DNA of 30,263 nt from an uncultured Sutterella sp. (GCA_905198475.1 CAJKCQ010000026.1:1-30263); one strand, 5' to 3'. Positions 22,975 to 30,263 are shown, numbered from the stretch's first letter. Made by a program: numbers and translations. Notes: a model not told the origin generated them from the letters alone.

Positions 22975-23630
22975 CACTTCGCCGGGCGCGAGGGCGGAAG
23001 ATCGAGCTTGGCGGGCTTCGGGGGCTTCTTGGGCGACCCGTAGGAGGCGATCGCCCGGTGCGCCTTCTCCATTTCGCCCTCGGCCCAGAGGTTTACCGTG
23101 TCGAGCGCGGCCCTTTCGCACGTCTCGATCGCGGCGGCCTGCTCGGCGTTGGGCGAGGAGAGCACGAAGTCGAAGACCTGCTGCGCGAGGCCGAGCGTGC
23201 GCGGATGGCCGATGCCGAGGCGCAGGCGCCAGAAGTCGGGGGTTCCGAGCTGCGCGGTGATCGACTTGAGGCCGTTGTGGCCGGCGTTGCCGCCGCCGAG
23301 CTTGATGCGCATGCACCCGGGAAGGAGGTCCATCTCATCGTGCACGACGAGGATCTCCTTGGGAGAGATCTTGTAGTAGTTCGCGACGGCCGAGACGGAT
23401 TCGCCCGAGAGGTTCATGTAGGTCGTGGGTTTGAGGAGCCAGACCTCCTCGCCCGCGATGCGCACGCGGGCGACCTCGCCCTTGAACTTCGGCTCGCTGC
23501 GGAAGACGGCGCCCGTCTTCGCGGCGAGCGCGTCGAGGAAGCGGAAGCCCGCGTTGTGGCGGGTTCGGACGTATTCCTGGCCGGGATTGCCGAGGCCGGC
23601 GATCAGGCGGATGGGAGTGGGCTGTGCCAT
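22974..23630 (-). CDS. pth: Peptidyl-tRNA hydrolase
   Basis: 218 aa, somewhat longer than E. coli Pth (194) because of a basic, Pro/Lys-rich C-terminal tail (about 199-218). It releases peptides from tRNA after drop-off from the ribosome. Active-site residues are N15 in GLGNPG, H25 in TRHNAGF and D98 in VVHDEMD. KPTTYMNLSG and GGGNAGHNGLKSI are also present. The start ATG 23630 matches family N-termini. In many proteobacteria pth lies between rplY and ychF. Here a helicase gene stands before it and a DUF523 gene after it. Confidence 0.96.
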   Translation of the reverse strand: MAQPTPIRLIAGLGNPGQEYVRTRHNAGFRFLDALAAKTGAVFRSEPKFKGEVARVRIAGEEVWLLKPTTYMNLSGESVSAVANYYKISPKEILVVHDEMDLLPGCMRIKLGGGNAGHNGLKSITAQLGTPDFWRLRLGIGHPRTLGLAQQVFDFVLSSPNAEQAAAIETCERAALDTVNLWAEGEMEKAHRAIASYGSPKKPPKPAKLDLPPSRPAK

Positions 23631-23688
23631 GGACGTATCTCAGAGGATGTCGATGAAGCGGACGTGAGGGCGCGTGAGGGCGCCCGGA

Positions 23689-25503
23689 TCAGCGGCGCGG
23701 ACCGCGGCGCTCTTCGTCGTCGAAGCGCCCGTAGCGGTCTTCGCGTCGGGGACGTTCGGTGCGCGGCGCATCATCATAGCGGCCGCCGCGACGGGGGCGG
23801 TCCCCGCCGTCGGCGCGCTCGCCGCGCTCCTCGCGGCGTCCGCCGTTGTCGAGGCGCACGGTGACCGTGCGGCCCTTGAAGCGCACGCCCTGGAGCGCCT
23901 CGATCACCTGTTCGGCGATCGACTCGTCGACTTCGGCGAGGGTGAAGCGGTCGGAGATGTCGATCGCGCCGATCGCGCGCGAGCTCACGTTCGCTTCGTT
24001 GGCGATGGCGCCGACGATGTCGCCCGGGCGGATGCCCGACATGCGGCCCGCGCCGATGAAGAGGCGCGTCATGCCCGGTTCGGGCGCGCGCGGCTCACGG
24101 CGGGGACGCTCCTCGCGGGGGGCGTATTCGCGCCGGTCGCCTTCGTCGCGGCGCTCACGGCGCTCGCGGGCGGCGAAGGCGGGGATCTCCGTCGTGTCGT
24201 CGGCGCCGCCCTCGCTCTCGAAGGCGAAGCGCACGGCCGCCGCGGCGACGTCCATCGGATCGTGCTCCTCGCAGAGCGACTCGACGACGACGCGGAAGCG
24301 GTCGAGCCCCTCGCCCGAGAGGAGCTCCTCGATGGCGCCGCGCATCACCTCGAGGCGCTTCGCCTGAACGTCGGTCGCCGACGGGACGGTGCGCATCTCG
24401 ATCGTCGAGCGCGTGAAGCGCTCGAGCGCGCGCAGCTGCCGGTGCTCGCGCGGCTCGATGAGCGTGATCGCCGTGCCGGTGCGGCCCGCGCGGCCGGTGC
24501 GGCCGATGCGGTGCACGTAGGTTTCAAACGAGGCGGGAATGCCGAAGTTGATCACGTGGGTGAGGTTCTCGAGGTCGATGCCGCGGGCGGCGACGTCGGT
24601 CGCGACCACGGCGTCCAACTGACCCGCGCGGGCGCGGCGCATCACGCGGTCGCGCGTGGGCTGGTCGAGGCCGCCATGAAGCGCCTCAACGCTGTAGCCG
24701 CGCACACGCAGCGCTTCGGTGAGTTCGTCCACCTCGTTGCGGGTGCGCGCGAAGATGATCGCGAGCTCGGGGTCCTCGAGGTCGAGGATGCGCCCGAGCG
24801 CGGCGGTGCGGTAGCTGCGCGGCACGACGTAGGCGATCTGCGGCACGCGCGGCGCCTCGCCCTCGGGGGTGACTTCGCGCGCGATCGAGATGCGCTCGGG
24901 GTTGTTGAGGTGCTCGTCGGCGATGCGGGCGATCCGCGGAGGGAGCGTCGCCGAGAAGAGCGCCGTCTGCACGTGTTCGGGGAGCGCGGCGAAGATCGCG
25001 TCGAGCTCGTCGGCGAAGCCGAGGTCGAGCATCTCGTCGGCCTCGTCGAGCACCACGGCGTTGATCTCCTCGAGGTTGAGCGTGCCGCGCGAGATGTGGT
25101 CGAGCGCGCGGCCCGGCGTCGCGACGACGACGTGGGTGCCGCGCTTGAGGGCGCGGATCTGGCGGCCGTACTCCTGACCGCCGTAGATCGGCGTCACGAC
25201 GAGACCGGCGTCGCGCCCGTAGCTGTGGAAGGACTCCGACACCTGCAGGCAGAGCTCGCGCGTCGGCGTGAGCACGAGGATCATCGGCGCGCCGGGTTCG
25301 GCGCCGAGCGTCCAGCGCTCGATGAGCGGCAGCGCGAAGGCGGCCGTCTTGCCCGTGCCGGTGGCGGCCTGGCCGAGGACGTCGCGGCCGGCGAGGATCG
25401 CCGGGATGGCGGCTTCCTGGATCGGGGTGGGCTCTTCAAAGCCGAGGGCGGAAAGGGAGGTGACGAGCTGTTCGGAGAGACCGAGTTCGGCGAAGGTTGC
25501 CAT
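23689..25503 (-). CDS. deaD: DEAD-box RNA helicase, CsdA/DeaD type
   Basis: 604 aa (E. coli CsdA 629). ATP-dependent RNA helicase linked to ribosome assembly and mRNA unwinding in the cold. The motifs run in order: Q motif near 27-29, I AATGTGKT (46-53), Ia PTREL (80-84), II DEAD (153-156), III SAT (184-186), V TDVAARGID (302-310) and VI HRIGRTGR (331-338). A basic linker (about 445-475) leads to a DbpA-type RNA-binding domain (about 478-551, MTRLFIGAGRMSGIRPGDIVGAI-like start) and an Arg/Gly/Asp-rich tail. The DbpA domain points to CsdA or DbpA rather than RhlE or SrmB. It is transcribed apart from rplY, behind a 327-bp hairpin-rich gap. Confidence 0.92.
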   Translation of the reverse strand: MATFAELGLSEQLVTSLSALGFEEPTPIQEAAIPAILAGRDVLGQAATGTGKTAAFALPLIERWTLGAEPGAPMILVLTPTRELCLQVSESFHSYGRDAGLVVTPIYGGQEYGRQIRALKRGTHVVVATPGRALDHISRGTLNLEEINAVVLDEADEMLDLGFADELDAIFAALPEHVQTALFSATLPPRIARIADEHLNNPERISIAREVTPEGEAPRVPQIAYVVPRSYRTAALGRILDLEDPELAIIFARTRNEVDELTEALRVRGYSVEALHGGLDQPTRDRVMRRARAGQLDAVVATDVAARGIDLENLTHVINFGIPASFETYVHRIGRTGRAGRTGTAITLIEPREHRQLRALERFTRSTIEMRTVPSATDVQAKRLEVMRGAIEELLSGEGLDRFRVVVESLCEEHDPMDVAAAAVRFAFESEGGADDTTEIPAFAARERRERRDEGDRREYAPREERPRREPRAPEPGMTRLFIGAGRMSGIRPGDIVGAIANEANVSSRAIGAIDISDRFTLAEVDESIAEQVIEALQGVRFKGRTVTVRLDNGGRREERGERADGGDRPRRGGRYDDAPRTERPRREDRYGRFDDEERRGPRR

Positions 25504-25733
25504 GGTTTTTCTAGTGTCCTTGAAGGGCGGTTTTTGAGGGGCAGCCTGGAGCCTCGCACATCAGGTCTCGAAGGTCTCGGAAGATGAGGCGGCAGCTGCG
25601 CACTGGGTCGGGAGCGCCCGATGGGCACTCCCGCGGGAGCGGCGTGCGTCGTGCACGCGGCGGCGTGTTCTGTTCGGGAGGGAGAAAAGGAATGCGCGCT
25701 TCATGCGCGCGCCGCCCTTCCCGAACGGGCGGC
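25504..25733 (-). other. Hairpin-rich gap and likely long leader before the helicase gene
   Basis: This is most of the 327-bp gene-free stretch between rplY and deaD. Going along the minus strand: GCCGCCC/GGGCGGC (25727-25733 with 25711-25717); GCGCGC twice around 5 nt (25694-25710) with TTTT shortly after; a GCGTGC/GCACGC stem (25642-25658); the 12-bp palindrome CTCCCGCGGGAG (25628-25639); and a GGTCTCG direct repeat near 25563-25578. I found no convincing promoter and no ORF that looks real. Confidence 0.45.
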
Positions 25734-25776
25734 AAAACGAAGGCCCGCTGCGGCGCCTTGGGGCGCCGTGCGGGCC
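25734..25776 (-). terminator. Intrinsic terminator after rplY
   Basis: On the minus strand GGCCCGC (25770-25776) pairs with GCGGGCC (25742-25748). A nested GGCGCC/GGCGCC stem (25762-25767 with 25752-25757) closes on CCAA. TTCGTTTT follows (25734-25741). It ends the lolB-ispE-prs-rplY unit. Confidence 0.8.
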
Positions 25777-25830
25777 TCGTGGGACCGGCGCACTCCGCTT
25801 TGGGTGGAGCGCGCCTCGCCTCGGAGCGGA

Positions 25831-26472
25831 TTACTTCGCCGGGGCGGCGGCCGGAGCAGCGGCCGGAGCAGCGGCGCCGTCGGCCGGAGCAGCAGCGGCG
25901 TCGGCCGGGGCGGCGATCTCTTCCTCGACCGGGGTGATCACGGAGGCGACGACGCTGTCAGTGACGACGCGCACGCCGGCCGGAACCGTGAGCTCGGAGG
26001 AGTGCAGCGTCATGCCGGACTCCATCTTGGAGAGGTCGACCTCGATGAACTCGGGCAGGTCGCGCGGCAGGCAGGCCACTTCGACGTAGGAGACCGTGTG
26101 CGAGATGATGCACTTGTCGACCTTGACGGCCGGGCTCAGCTCGTCGCCGGTGAAGTGCAGCGGCACGCGCATCGTGACTTCTTCGTCCGGGCTGATGCGC
26201 TGGAAGTCGATGTGCATGACCTGCGGCTTGTACGGATGCATCTGGAAGTCGCGGAGAACCACGAGCTGTTCCTTGCCGTCAAGCTCCATCGTCAGGATCG
26301 AAGCGTGGAACTTCTCCTTGCGCAGGGCGAAGAAGATCGGATTGTGTTCGAGTTCGATCGGCGCAGCGGGCTCGTTGCCGCCGTAGATGATGCCCGGCAG
26401 CTTGTCCGCACGACGCAGACGGCGGCTCGCACCCGTACCTTGCGCCTTGCGCGTGGTGGCGATGACTTTCAT
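25831..26472 (-). CDS. rplY: 50S ribosomal protein L25, long Ctc form
   Basis: 213 aa. bL25 binds 5S rRNA. This is the two-domain Ctc/TL5 type found in betaproteobacteria, not the 94-aa E. coli form. The 5S-binding domain (about 1-95) has KAQGTGASRRLRRADKLPGIIYGG and VLRDFQMHPYKPQVMHIDFQ. The C-terminal beta domain covers about 96-185. The tail (about 186-213) is a low-complexity Ala/Pro sequence encoded by short tandem repeats. ATG 26472 has GAGGAG 7 nt upstream, so this start is secure; an in-frame ATG at 26532 is rejected. It follows prs by 81 bp with a possible attenuator between them. Confidence 0.96.
   Translation of the reverse strand: MKVIATTRKAQGTGASRRLRRADKLPGIIYGGNEPAAPIELEHNPIFFALRKEKFHASILTMELDGKEQLVVLRDFQMHPYKPQVMHIDFQRISPDEEVTMRVPLHFTGDELSPAVKVDKCIISHTVSYVEVACLPRDLPEFIEVDLSKMESGMTLHSSELTVPAGVRVVTDSVVASVITPVEEEIAAPADAAAAPADGAAAPAAAPAAAPAK
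25838..25914 (-). repeat. Short tandem repeats encoding the L25 Ala/Pro tail
   Basis: GGCCGGAGCAGC occurs twice in perfect tandem (25849-25860 and 25861-25872). Degenerate copies lie on both sides, each coding for Ala/Pro units. The stretch is in frame and probably variable in copy number between strains. Confidence 0.65.
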
Positions 26473-26503
26473 TGGAAACTCCTCAGGAGTGAATGTGATG
26501 AAG

Positions 26504-26543
26504 AAAAATCGGGCGGCGGGAATCGCGACCAACTCCTGCCGCC
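26504..26543 (-). terminator. Possible attenuator between prs and rplY
   Basis: On the minus strand GGCGGC (complement of 26538-26543) pairs with GCCGCC (complement of 26512-26517) over a 20-nt loop, followed by CGA and T5 (26504-26508). The stem is short and the loop long, so at most partial termination is expected. Confidence 0.45.
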
Positions 26544-26553
26544 TCGGGGGTTT

Positions 26554-27513
26554 TTAGTCCGTGAACAGGCTGCTCACGGAGGCCTCGCGCGCGATGCGCG
26601 AAAGGGTTTCGCCGATGATCGCGGCGCAGGAGACCTGGCGGATCTTCGGGCAGGCCTGGGCGGCCGGGGAGAGCGGAATCGTGTCCGTCACCACGAGCTC
26701 GTCCAGAGCGGAATTGGTGATGCGCTCGACCGCGGCGCCGGAGAGCACCGGGTGCGTGATGTAGGCGACGACGCCGAGGGCGCCGCGTTCCTTGAGCGCG
26801 CCGGCGGCGTTGCAGAGCGTGCCGGCCGTGTCGACGATGTCGTCGGTGATGATGCAGGTGCGGCCCGCAACGTCGCCGATGATGTTCATGATCTCGGCGA
26901 CGTTGGCGCGCGGACGGCGCTTGTCGATGATCGCGAGATCAGCTTCGATCGCCTTGGCGAGCGCGCGGGCGCGCACGACGCCACCCACGTCGGGCGAGAC
27001 GACGATCGGGTTCTCGAGGTGGCGCGAGCGCAGATCGGCGAGCAACACCGGCGTCGCGTAGATGTTGTCCACCGGAACGTCGAAGAAGCCCTGGATCTGG
27101 TCGGCGTGCAGGTCCATCGTGAGGACGTGGTCGACGCCGACGGACTGGAGCATGTTGGCGACGACCTTCGCGGAGATCGCGACGCGCACGGAGCGCGGAC
27201 GACGGTCCTGGCGGGCGTAGCCGTAGTAGGGGATGGCGGCGGTGATGCGGCGGGCGGACGAGCGCTTGAGCGCATCCACCATGATCATCAGCTCCATCAG
27301 GTTGTCGTTCGTCGGGGCGCAGGTGCTCTGCAGGACGAACACGTCCTTGCCGCGGACGTTGTCGAGGAGCTGGACGCTCACTTCGCCGTCGCTGAAGCGC
27401 GTGACCGACGCGCGGCCAAGGGGGATGTGGAGATATTCAGTAACGGCCTGGGCAAGCTTGGGATTGGCATTGCCTGCAAAGACCATCATGCTTTCCGGCA
27501 CCATGGGGACCAT
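26554..27513 (-). CDS. prs: Ribose-phosphate pyrophosphokinase (PRPP synthetase)
   Basis: 319 aa (E. coli 315). Makes PRPP from ribose 5-phosphate and ATP for nucleotide, histidine, tryptophan and NAD synthesis. The catalytic flexible loop YARQDRRPRSVRV (99-111), the MDLHADQIQGFF segment (133-144) and the PRPP-binding loop ITDDIVDTAGT (222-232) are all present. VVSPDVGG (171-178) is also typical. The start at ATG 27513 has a purine stretch (GCGAGAG) upstream. A second ATG lies at 27504. Further upstream in-frame starts would run through the tRNA gene and are not credible. It follows tRNA(Gln) by 83 bp. Confidence 0.97.
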   Translation of the reverse strand: MVPMVPESMMVFAGNANPKLAQAVTEYLHIPLGRASVTRFSDGEVSVQLLDNVRGKDVFVLQSTCAPTNDNLMELMIMVDALKRSSARRITAAIPYYGYARQDRRPRSVRVAISAKVVANMLQSVGVDHVLTMDLHADQIQGFFDVPVDNIYATPVLLADLRSRHLENPIVVSPDVGGVVRARALAKAIEADLAIIDKRRPRANVAEIMNIIGDVAGRTCIITDDIVDTAGTLCNAAGALKERGALGVVAYITHPVLSGAAVERITNSALDELVVTDTIPLSPAAQACPKIRQVSCAAIIGETLSRIAREASVSSLFTD

Positions 27514-27596
27514 GATTTCTGCTCTCGCTTGGGGTGGGTTGAGACTGGCGAAGGGGCCGCCAGGGCGCTCCGCAGGCCGTCTCTGGCCGTTGGATT

Positions 27597-27671
27597 TGGC
27601 AGGGGTGGAAGGAATCGAACCTTCGGTAGCCGGAATCAAAATCCGGTGCCTTACCGCTTGGCTACACCCCT
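27597..27671 (-). tRNA. tRNA-Gln (anticodon TTG)
   Basis: 75 nt on the minus strand including an encoded CCA. The acceptor arms AGGGGTG and CACCCCT pair fully, with discriminator G and CCA at 27597-27599. The D-arm region is TAGCCAAGCGGTAAGGC. The anticodon stem CCGGA/TCCGG encloses TTTTGAT with anticodon TTG, reading CAA. The T-arm holds GGTTCGATTCC. The 5' end overlaps the last 10 nt of ispE. Its place between ispE and prs is common in betaproteobacteria, and it should be cut from their shared transcript. Confidence 0.96.
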
Positions 27672-28600
27672 ATTGCTCCGGCATCCTGCGTCCAGGCCCG
27701 AAGCGGATGCTCTCGAAGGCTGCGGACGCTGAAGAAGCGCCAACCTGCAGGCAGGCGATTCATCTCGAGGGCAGGCTCGGGGGAGCCGGGACGGATCAGA
27801 GCGAAGACGGCGCTGCCGGAACCGGTCATGCGCGTCTCGCCGCCCAAAGGCGCGAGTGCGGCAAGAGCATCGAGGATCACGGGCTCAATGGCGGCTGCAG
27901 TCTTCTGCAGGTCGTTGCGGCCGGGAAGCTCGGGCCAACGGTTCCGGAGGAGGTCGGAAAAGACACGTATTCTCTGTGATTCGCTATCTCTTGTCAAGGA
28001 AGGAGAGGCGAAAATTTTCGCAGTGGAAACACCGCGTCCGGGCCAAATGACGGCGTATTCGGCCGGAGGGACGAAGAGGGGCGAGACGCGTTCGCCGATC
28101 CCTTCGACGAACGCGTTTTGACCGTGGATGAAGAAGGGCACGTCGGCGCCGAGCGTCTCTCCGATCCGCGCGAGTTCGGCGCGGTCGAGCCCGAGCTCCC
28201 AGAGCCGGTTGAGACCGATGAGGGTCGTCGCCGCGTCCGAGCTCCCGCCCCCCATGCCCGCGCCCGCCGGGATGCGCTTCTCGACGCGGATCCGCACGCC
28301 CTTCTCGGCCGCCGCCGGACCGGCCGCGGCGCGCAGCGCCTCGGCCGCGCGCCAGCAGAGGTCCGCCTCGGGGGCGCACTCGAGGTCGCCCGTGCGCTCG
28401 ATGCGGCCTGCGGGGAGCTCCGTGAGGTCCACCGTGTCGGCGAGGTCGATCAGGATGAAGATCGATTCGAGGAGGTGCTTGCCGTCGGCGCGCCGGCCGA
28501 TCACGTGAAGAAAGAGGTTGAGCTTCGCCGGAGCGGGCAGCCCGAGGAGCATGTGCGGCGTGCGCGCCGCAGCGGAGGTGGAGGGGTCAGTCGTCATCAT
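27662..28600 (-). CDS. ispE: 4-diphosphocytidyl-2-C-methyl-D-erythritol kinase
   Basis: 312 aa (E. coli 283). Phosphorylates CDP-methylerythritol in the non-mevalonate isoprenoid pathway. GHMP-kinase features are LPAPAKLNLFLHVIGRRADG (21-40) with K26, the ATP loop PAGAGMGGGSSDA (111-123), D153 in GADVPFF, and TGSGSAVFAL near the C-terminus. The usual DGYH reads DGKH here (39-42). The first 16 residues are not conserved; ATG 28552 is an alternative start. ATG 28600 overlaps lolB by 14 nt. The stop TAG (27662-27664) lies within tRNA(Gln), formed by tRNA nucleotides 8-10. Confidence 0.93.
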   Translation of the reverse strand: MMTTDPSTSAAARTPHMLLGLPAPAKLNLFLHVIGRRADGKHLLESIFILIDLADTVDLTELPAGRIERTGDLECAPEADLCWRAAEALRAAAGPAAAEKGVRIRVEKRIPAGAGMGGGSSDAATTLIGLNRLWELGLDRAELARIGETLGADVPFFIHGQNAFVEGIGERVSPLFVPPAEYAVIWPGRGVSTAKIFASPSLTRDSESQRIRVFSDLLRNRWPELPGRNDLQKTAAAIEPVILDALAALAPLGGETRMTGSGSAVFALIRPGSPEPALEMNRLPAGWRFFSVRSLREHPLRAWTQDAGAIGV

Positions 28601-29102
28601 CCGTCACTGCAGTGAGGGTCATCCGGGGGCCGGCCGCACGCTCGATGCGCAGGCGCTTCGCCGAGCCGTCGGCACGGCGCGAGAGGATGCGGCAGCGCCA
28701 GCCGTCCGCCTCGAGCGCGTCGGGCGCCGCCGGGCCCGCGGCGAGGAGGTCGCGGAGCTCGCGCACGGGCAGCGTGAAGCCGAGGAGCCGCATGAGGAGT
28801 TCGTCGAGGTCCGCCGCGACGACGGGTTCGTCCGTCCCGCCGCGGGAGAAGGAGGCGCCGCGGGGCGTCTCCTCGATCCGGGCGAGGATTCCCGAGAGGG
28901 GCGTGAGGAGGTCGAGCCGCAGGAGTTCGCGCGAGTCCGTGAGCTCGAAGCGCCCGGACTGCCGCTCGGCGCCGCCCTCGAGTTCGGCCGAGAAGGCGAA
29001 CCGCCCGCGCCAGCGGCGCGCGTTCGCGGGGGCGACGGCGCAGCCCGCCGCGAGGAAGGGCAGGAACGCTGCGAGCGTGAGGAGCGTGCGGCGTGCGGTC
29101 AC
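28587..29102 (-). CDS. lolB: Outer-membrane lipoprotein LolB
   Basis: 171 aa. LolB accepts lipoproteins from LolA and inserts them in the outer membrane. A lipoprotein signal peptide ends in LAAGC with lipidated C21. The WRGRFAFSAE strand and SGRFELTDSRELLRLDLLTPLSGILARIEE segment match the LolB beta-barrel core, and the protein has the expected small size. Similarity is moderate by eye, but the position between a TPR gene and ispE agrees with betaproteobacterial order. The start is GTG 29102, overlapping the TPR gene stop as GTGA, so it is probably translated by coupling. The C-terminus ends in four aspartates. Confidence 0.8.
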   Translation of the reverse strand: MTARRTLLTLAAFLPFLAAGCAVAPANARRWRGRFAFSAELEGGAERQSGRFELTDSRELLRLDLLTPLSGILARIEETPRGASFSRGGTDEPVVAADLDELLMRLLGFTLPVRELRDLLAAGPAAPDALEADGWRCRILSRRADGSAKRLRIERAAGPRMTLTAVTDDDD

Positions 29103-30263
29103 TTCGCGCTCCCGGCCGCCGGAGGCGGCGTGAGGCCGAGGCGGGCCGCGAGCTTCGCGGCGGCTTGCGCCGAGCCGTGGGCGCTCATTTCGCCGAGCGC
29201 GGCTTCGGCTTCGGCGCGCCGTCCGTCGGCGGCGAGGATTTCAACGAGGTGGGCCGCCACCTCCTCGTCCCAGAGGCGCTTGAGCGAGGCGGCGGTGAAT
29301 TCCGCCGCGGCCCTGAAGCGGCCTTCGCGGAAGGAGAGCCACCCCATCGAGTCGAGGATGTACGGGTCGAGCGGCTCGGCCTTGTAGGCGCGCTCGAGCA
29401 GTTCGCGCGCCTCCTTGAGGTGGGCGTTGCGCACGGTGTAGAGGTAGCCGAGGGCGTTGAGGCCCTGGACATGGGCGGGACTGAGCGTGATGAGCGCCCG
29501 CAGGTGCTTCTCGGCCGCGTCGGAATCGCCCGCATTCTCCTCGAGCATCGCGGTTTCGTAGAGCACGTCGGGTTCGTCGGGGTGTTCGACGACGGCCTTG
29601 CGCATGAGCGCGAGGGCGTCGGCGGGGCGGCCGAGCTCGAGAAGAAGCTGCGATTCGGCGCCGTAGAGCACGGGGGCGTCGAGGGGGAGCGCTCTGCGGC
29701 CGCGCTCGAGCCGCTCGAGCGCTTCGTCGCCGCGGCCGAGGTCGGCGAGCGCGAGCGCCTCGTGGATGCGCGCCTGTGCGGCGAAGGGACCGCTCTGGAG
29801 CTGGGCGAAGTACTCCGCCGCGCGCGCCGGAGCCTGCTGCGTGAGCGCCGCCTCGCCCATGCGCAGCCACACCTCGAGGCGCGAGAGGTCCGCTTCGCCC
29901 CCGCTCTGCTCGCGCAGCAGACGGACGTATTCACTGAAGTACTTCTCGGTGCGCTGCGGTTCGTGGAGGTCCGCGGCGAGCTGCCCCGCGTTGAAGGGGA
30001 TGCGTGGATCCTCGGCGGGCTTCTTCATGGCGCGGTCGAGCGCTTCGACCGCCTGGGCGCGCCGACCGAGCCGCTGCTCGACGCGCGCGTAGATGAGGAG
30101 CACGAAGGCGTCGTCGGGGTGGCGCTTGAGGTGGCTCTCGAGCATCGCGCGGGTCTTCATCTGATCAACGGGCCAGCACGTGTCGGCGGCGCGGCCGAGG
30201 AGCTCAGCGTCGCCCCGGGCGCGGCCGGCCGCGGCTTCGGCGCGGCGGCAGGCTTCGGCGCCG
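29099..30263 (-). CDS. TPR-repeat protein (partial, N-terminus beyond the window)
   Basis: 387 codons are visible, and the reading frame stays open to the last base of the window. The gene therefore starts to the right, and ATG 30160 need not be its start. The protein is a string of tetratricopeptide repeats, for example the units around LLIYARVEQRLGRRAQAVEALDRA, DEPDVLYETAMLEENAGDSDAAEKHLR and LNALGYLYTVRNAHLKEARELLERAYKAEPLDPYILDSMGWLSFREGRFRAAAE-like residues, with characteristic Gly/Ala/Tyr spacing. A TPR protein before lolB-ispE is usual in related bacteria, where it carries a signal peptide and acts in the envelope; that part is not visible here. The exact function is unknown. Confidence 0.85.
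   Translation of the reverse strand, partial: GAEACRRAEAAAGRARGDAELLGRAADTCWPVDQMKTRAMLESHLKRHPDDAFVLLIYARVEQRLGRRAQAVEALDRAMKKPAEDPRIPFNAGQLAADLHEPQRTEKYFSEYVRLLREQSGGEADLSRLEVWLRMGEAALTQQAPARAAEYFAQLQSGPFAAQARIHEALALADLGRGDEALERLERGRRALPLDAPVLYGAESQLLLELGRPADALALMRKAVVEHPDEPDVLYETAMLEENAGDSDAAEKHLRALITLSPAHVQGLNALGYLYTVRNAHLKEARELLERAYKAEPLDPYILDSMGWLSFREGRFRAAAEFTAASLKRLWDEEVAAHLVEILAADGRRAEAEAALGEMSAHGSAQAAAKLAARLGLTPPPAAGSAK

Noticed and set aside
23674..25587. 637-codon open frame opposite the helicase gene
   Set aside because: Antisense shadow of a high-GC gene, with composition typical of such shadows.
25838..25914. CRISPR-like or satellite repeat
   Set aside because: Units are about 12 bp, in frame with rplY and encode its Ala/Pro tail. 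There are no spacers.
27514..27639. prs start upstream at 27639
   Set aside because: The added residues are encoded by the tRNA(Gln) gene and its flank and have no family similarity.
25621..27732. 703-codon open frame opposite rplY, prs and tRNA(Gln)
   Set aside because: It runs through a tRNA gene and a terminator on the other strand and carries no motif.

Overview
The window reads as core chromosome of a GC-rich Gram-negative betaproteobacterium, most likely in Burkholderiales. The gene content (sppA, secB, rpoH, ftsYEX, lolB, envC, asmA-type) and the blocks rhodanese-secB-trmL, rsmD/ftsY-ftsEX-rpoH and lolB-ispE-tRNA(Gln)-prs-rplY-pth-ychF support this. A Sutterellaceae-like gut genus would fit the compaction and the missing grxC and gpsA, but that is an inference from memory of gene order. 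Coding density is very high, with many 1-14 nt gene overlaps. I see no prophage, insertion sequence, CRISPR array, integron or obvious foreign island.

Layout. Positions 1-27 hold the tail of an unknown gene and a terminator. dksA (219-638) follows, with its own terminator at 699-741. That terminator runs into the start of a HAD pyrimidine nucleotidase gene, which overlaps sppA (to 3240). A minus-strand block, envC-ctpA-ThiF/MoeB-like (6891-3248), faces them. A divergent region then leads to a cysteine-free membrane rhodanese and secB (6981-8038), closed by a double hairpin terminator. A lone NarL-type response regulator (8292-8951) has its own terminator. The minus-strand unit ftsY-ppx-ftsE-ftsX-rpoH-trmL (14738-9024) is divergent from rsmD-coaD (14754-15952) with only 15 bp between the two start codons. 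An AsmA-like gene (18100-15968) and the peroxide-defence pair ahpC-ahpF (20531-18267) follow. ahpC has a near-consensus promoter, a candidate operator and a terminator before ahpF. An XRE-type regulator, ychF, a pth-DUF523 (TudS-like) pair, a CsdA/DeaD-type helicase and the unit TPR-lolB-ispE-tRNA(Gln)-prs-rplY (30263-25831) fill the right third. The TPR gene runs off the right edge.

How the genes fit together. Envelope growth and division link envC, ftsE, ftsX, ctpA, sppA, lolB and the AsmA-like protein. Protein export and targeting link secB, ftsY and sppA. Stress control links dksA, rpoH, ppx, ahpCF and the helicase. Translation and ribosome functions link rsmD, trmL, pth, rplY, ychF and tRNA(Gln). 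Precursor supply comes from prs, coaD and ispE.

I did not find a clearly new multi-gene system. The signals most worth checking are these: ispE whose stop codon lies inside the tRNA(Gln) gene; ppx inserted in the ftsYEX-rpoH cluster; an acidic extension on sigma-32; the ahpC promoter/operator with an attenuator before ahpF and an upstream XRE regulator; the dksA terminator overlapping the next gene's start; and a hairpin-dense leader before the helicase gene. Positions, translations and base pairings were worked out by eye. No homology search or folding program was run.
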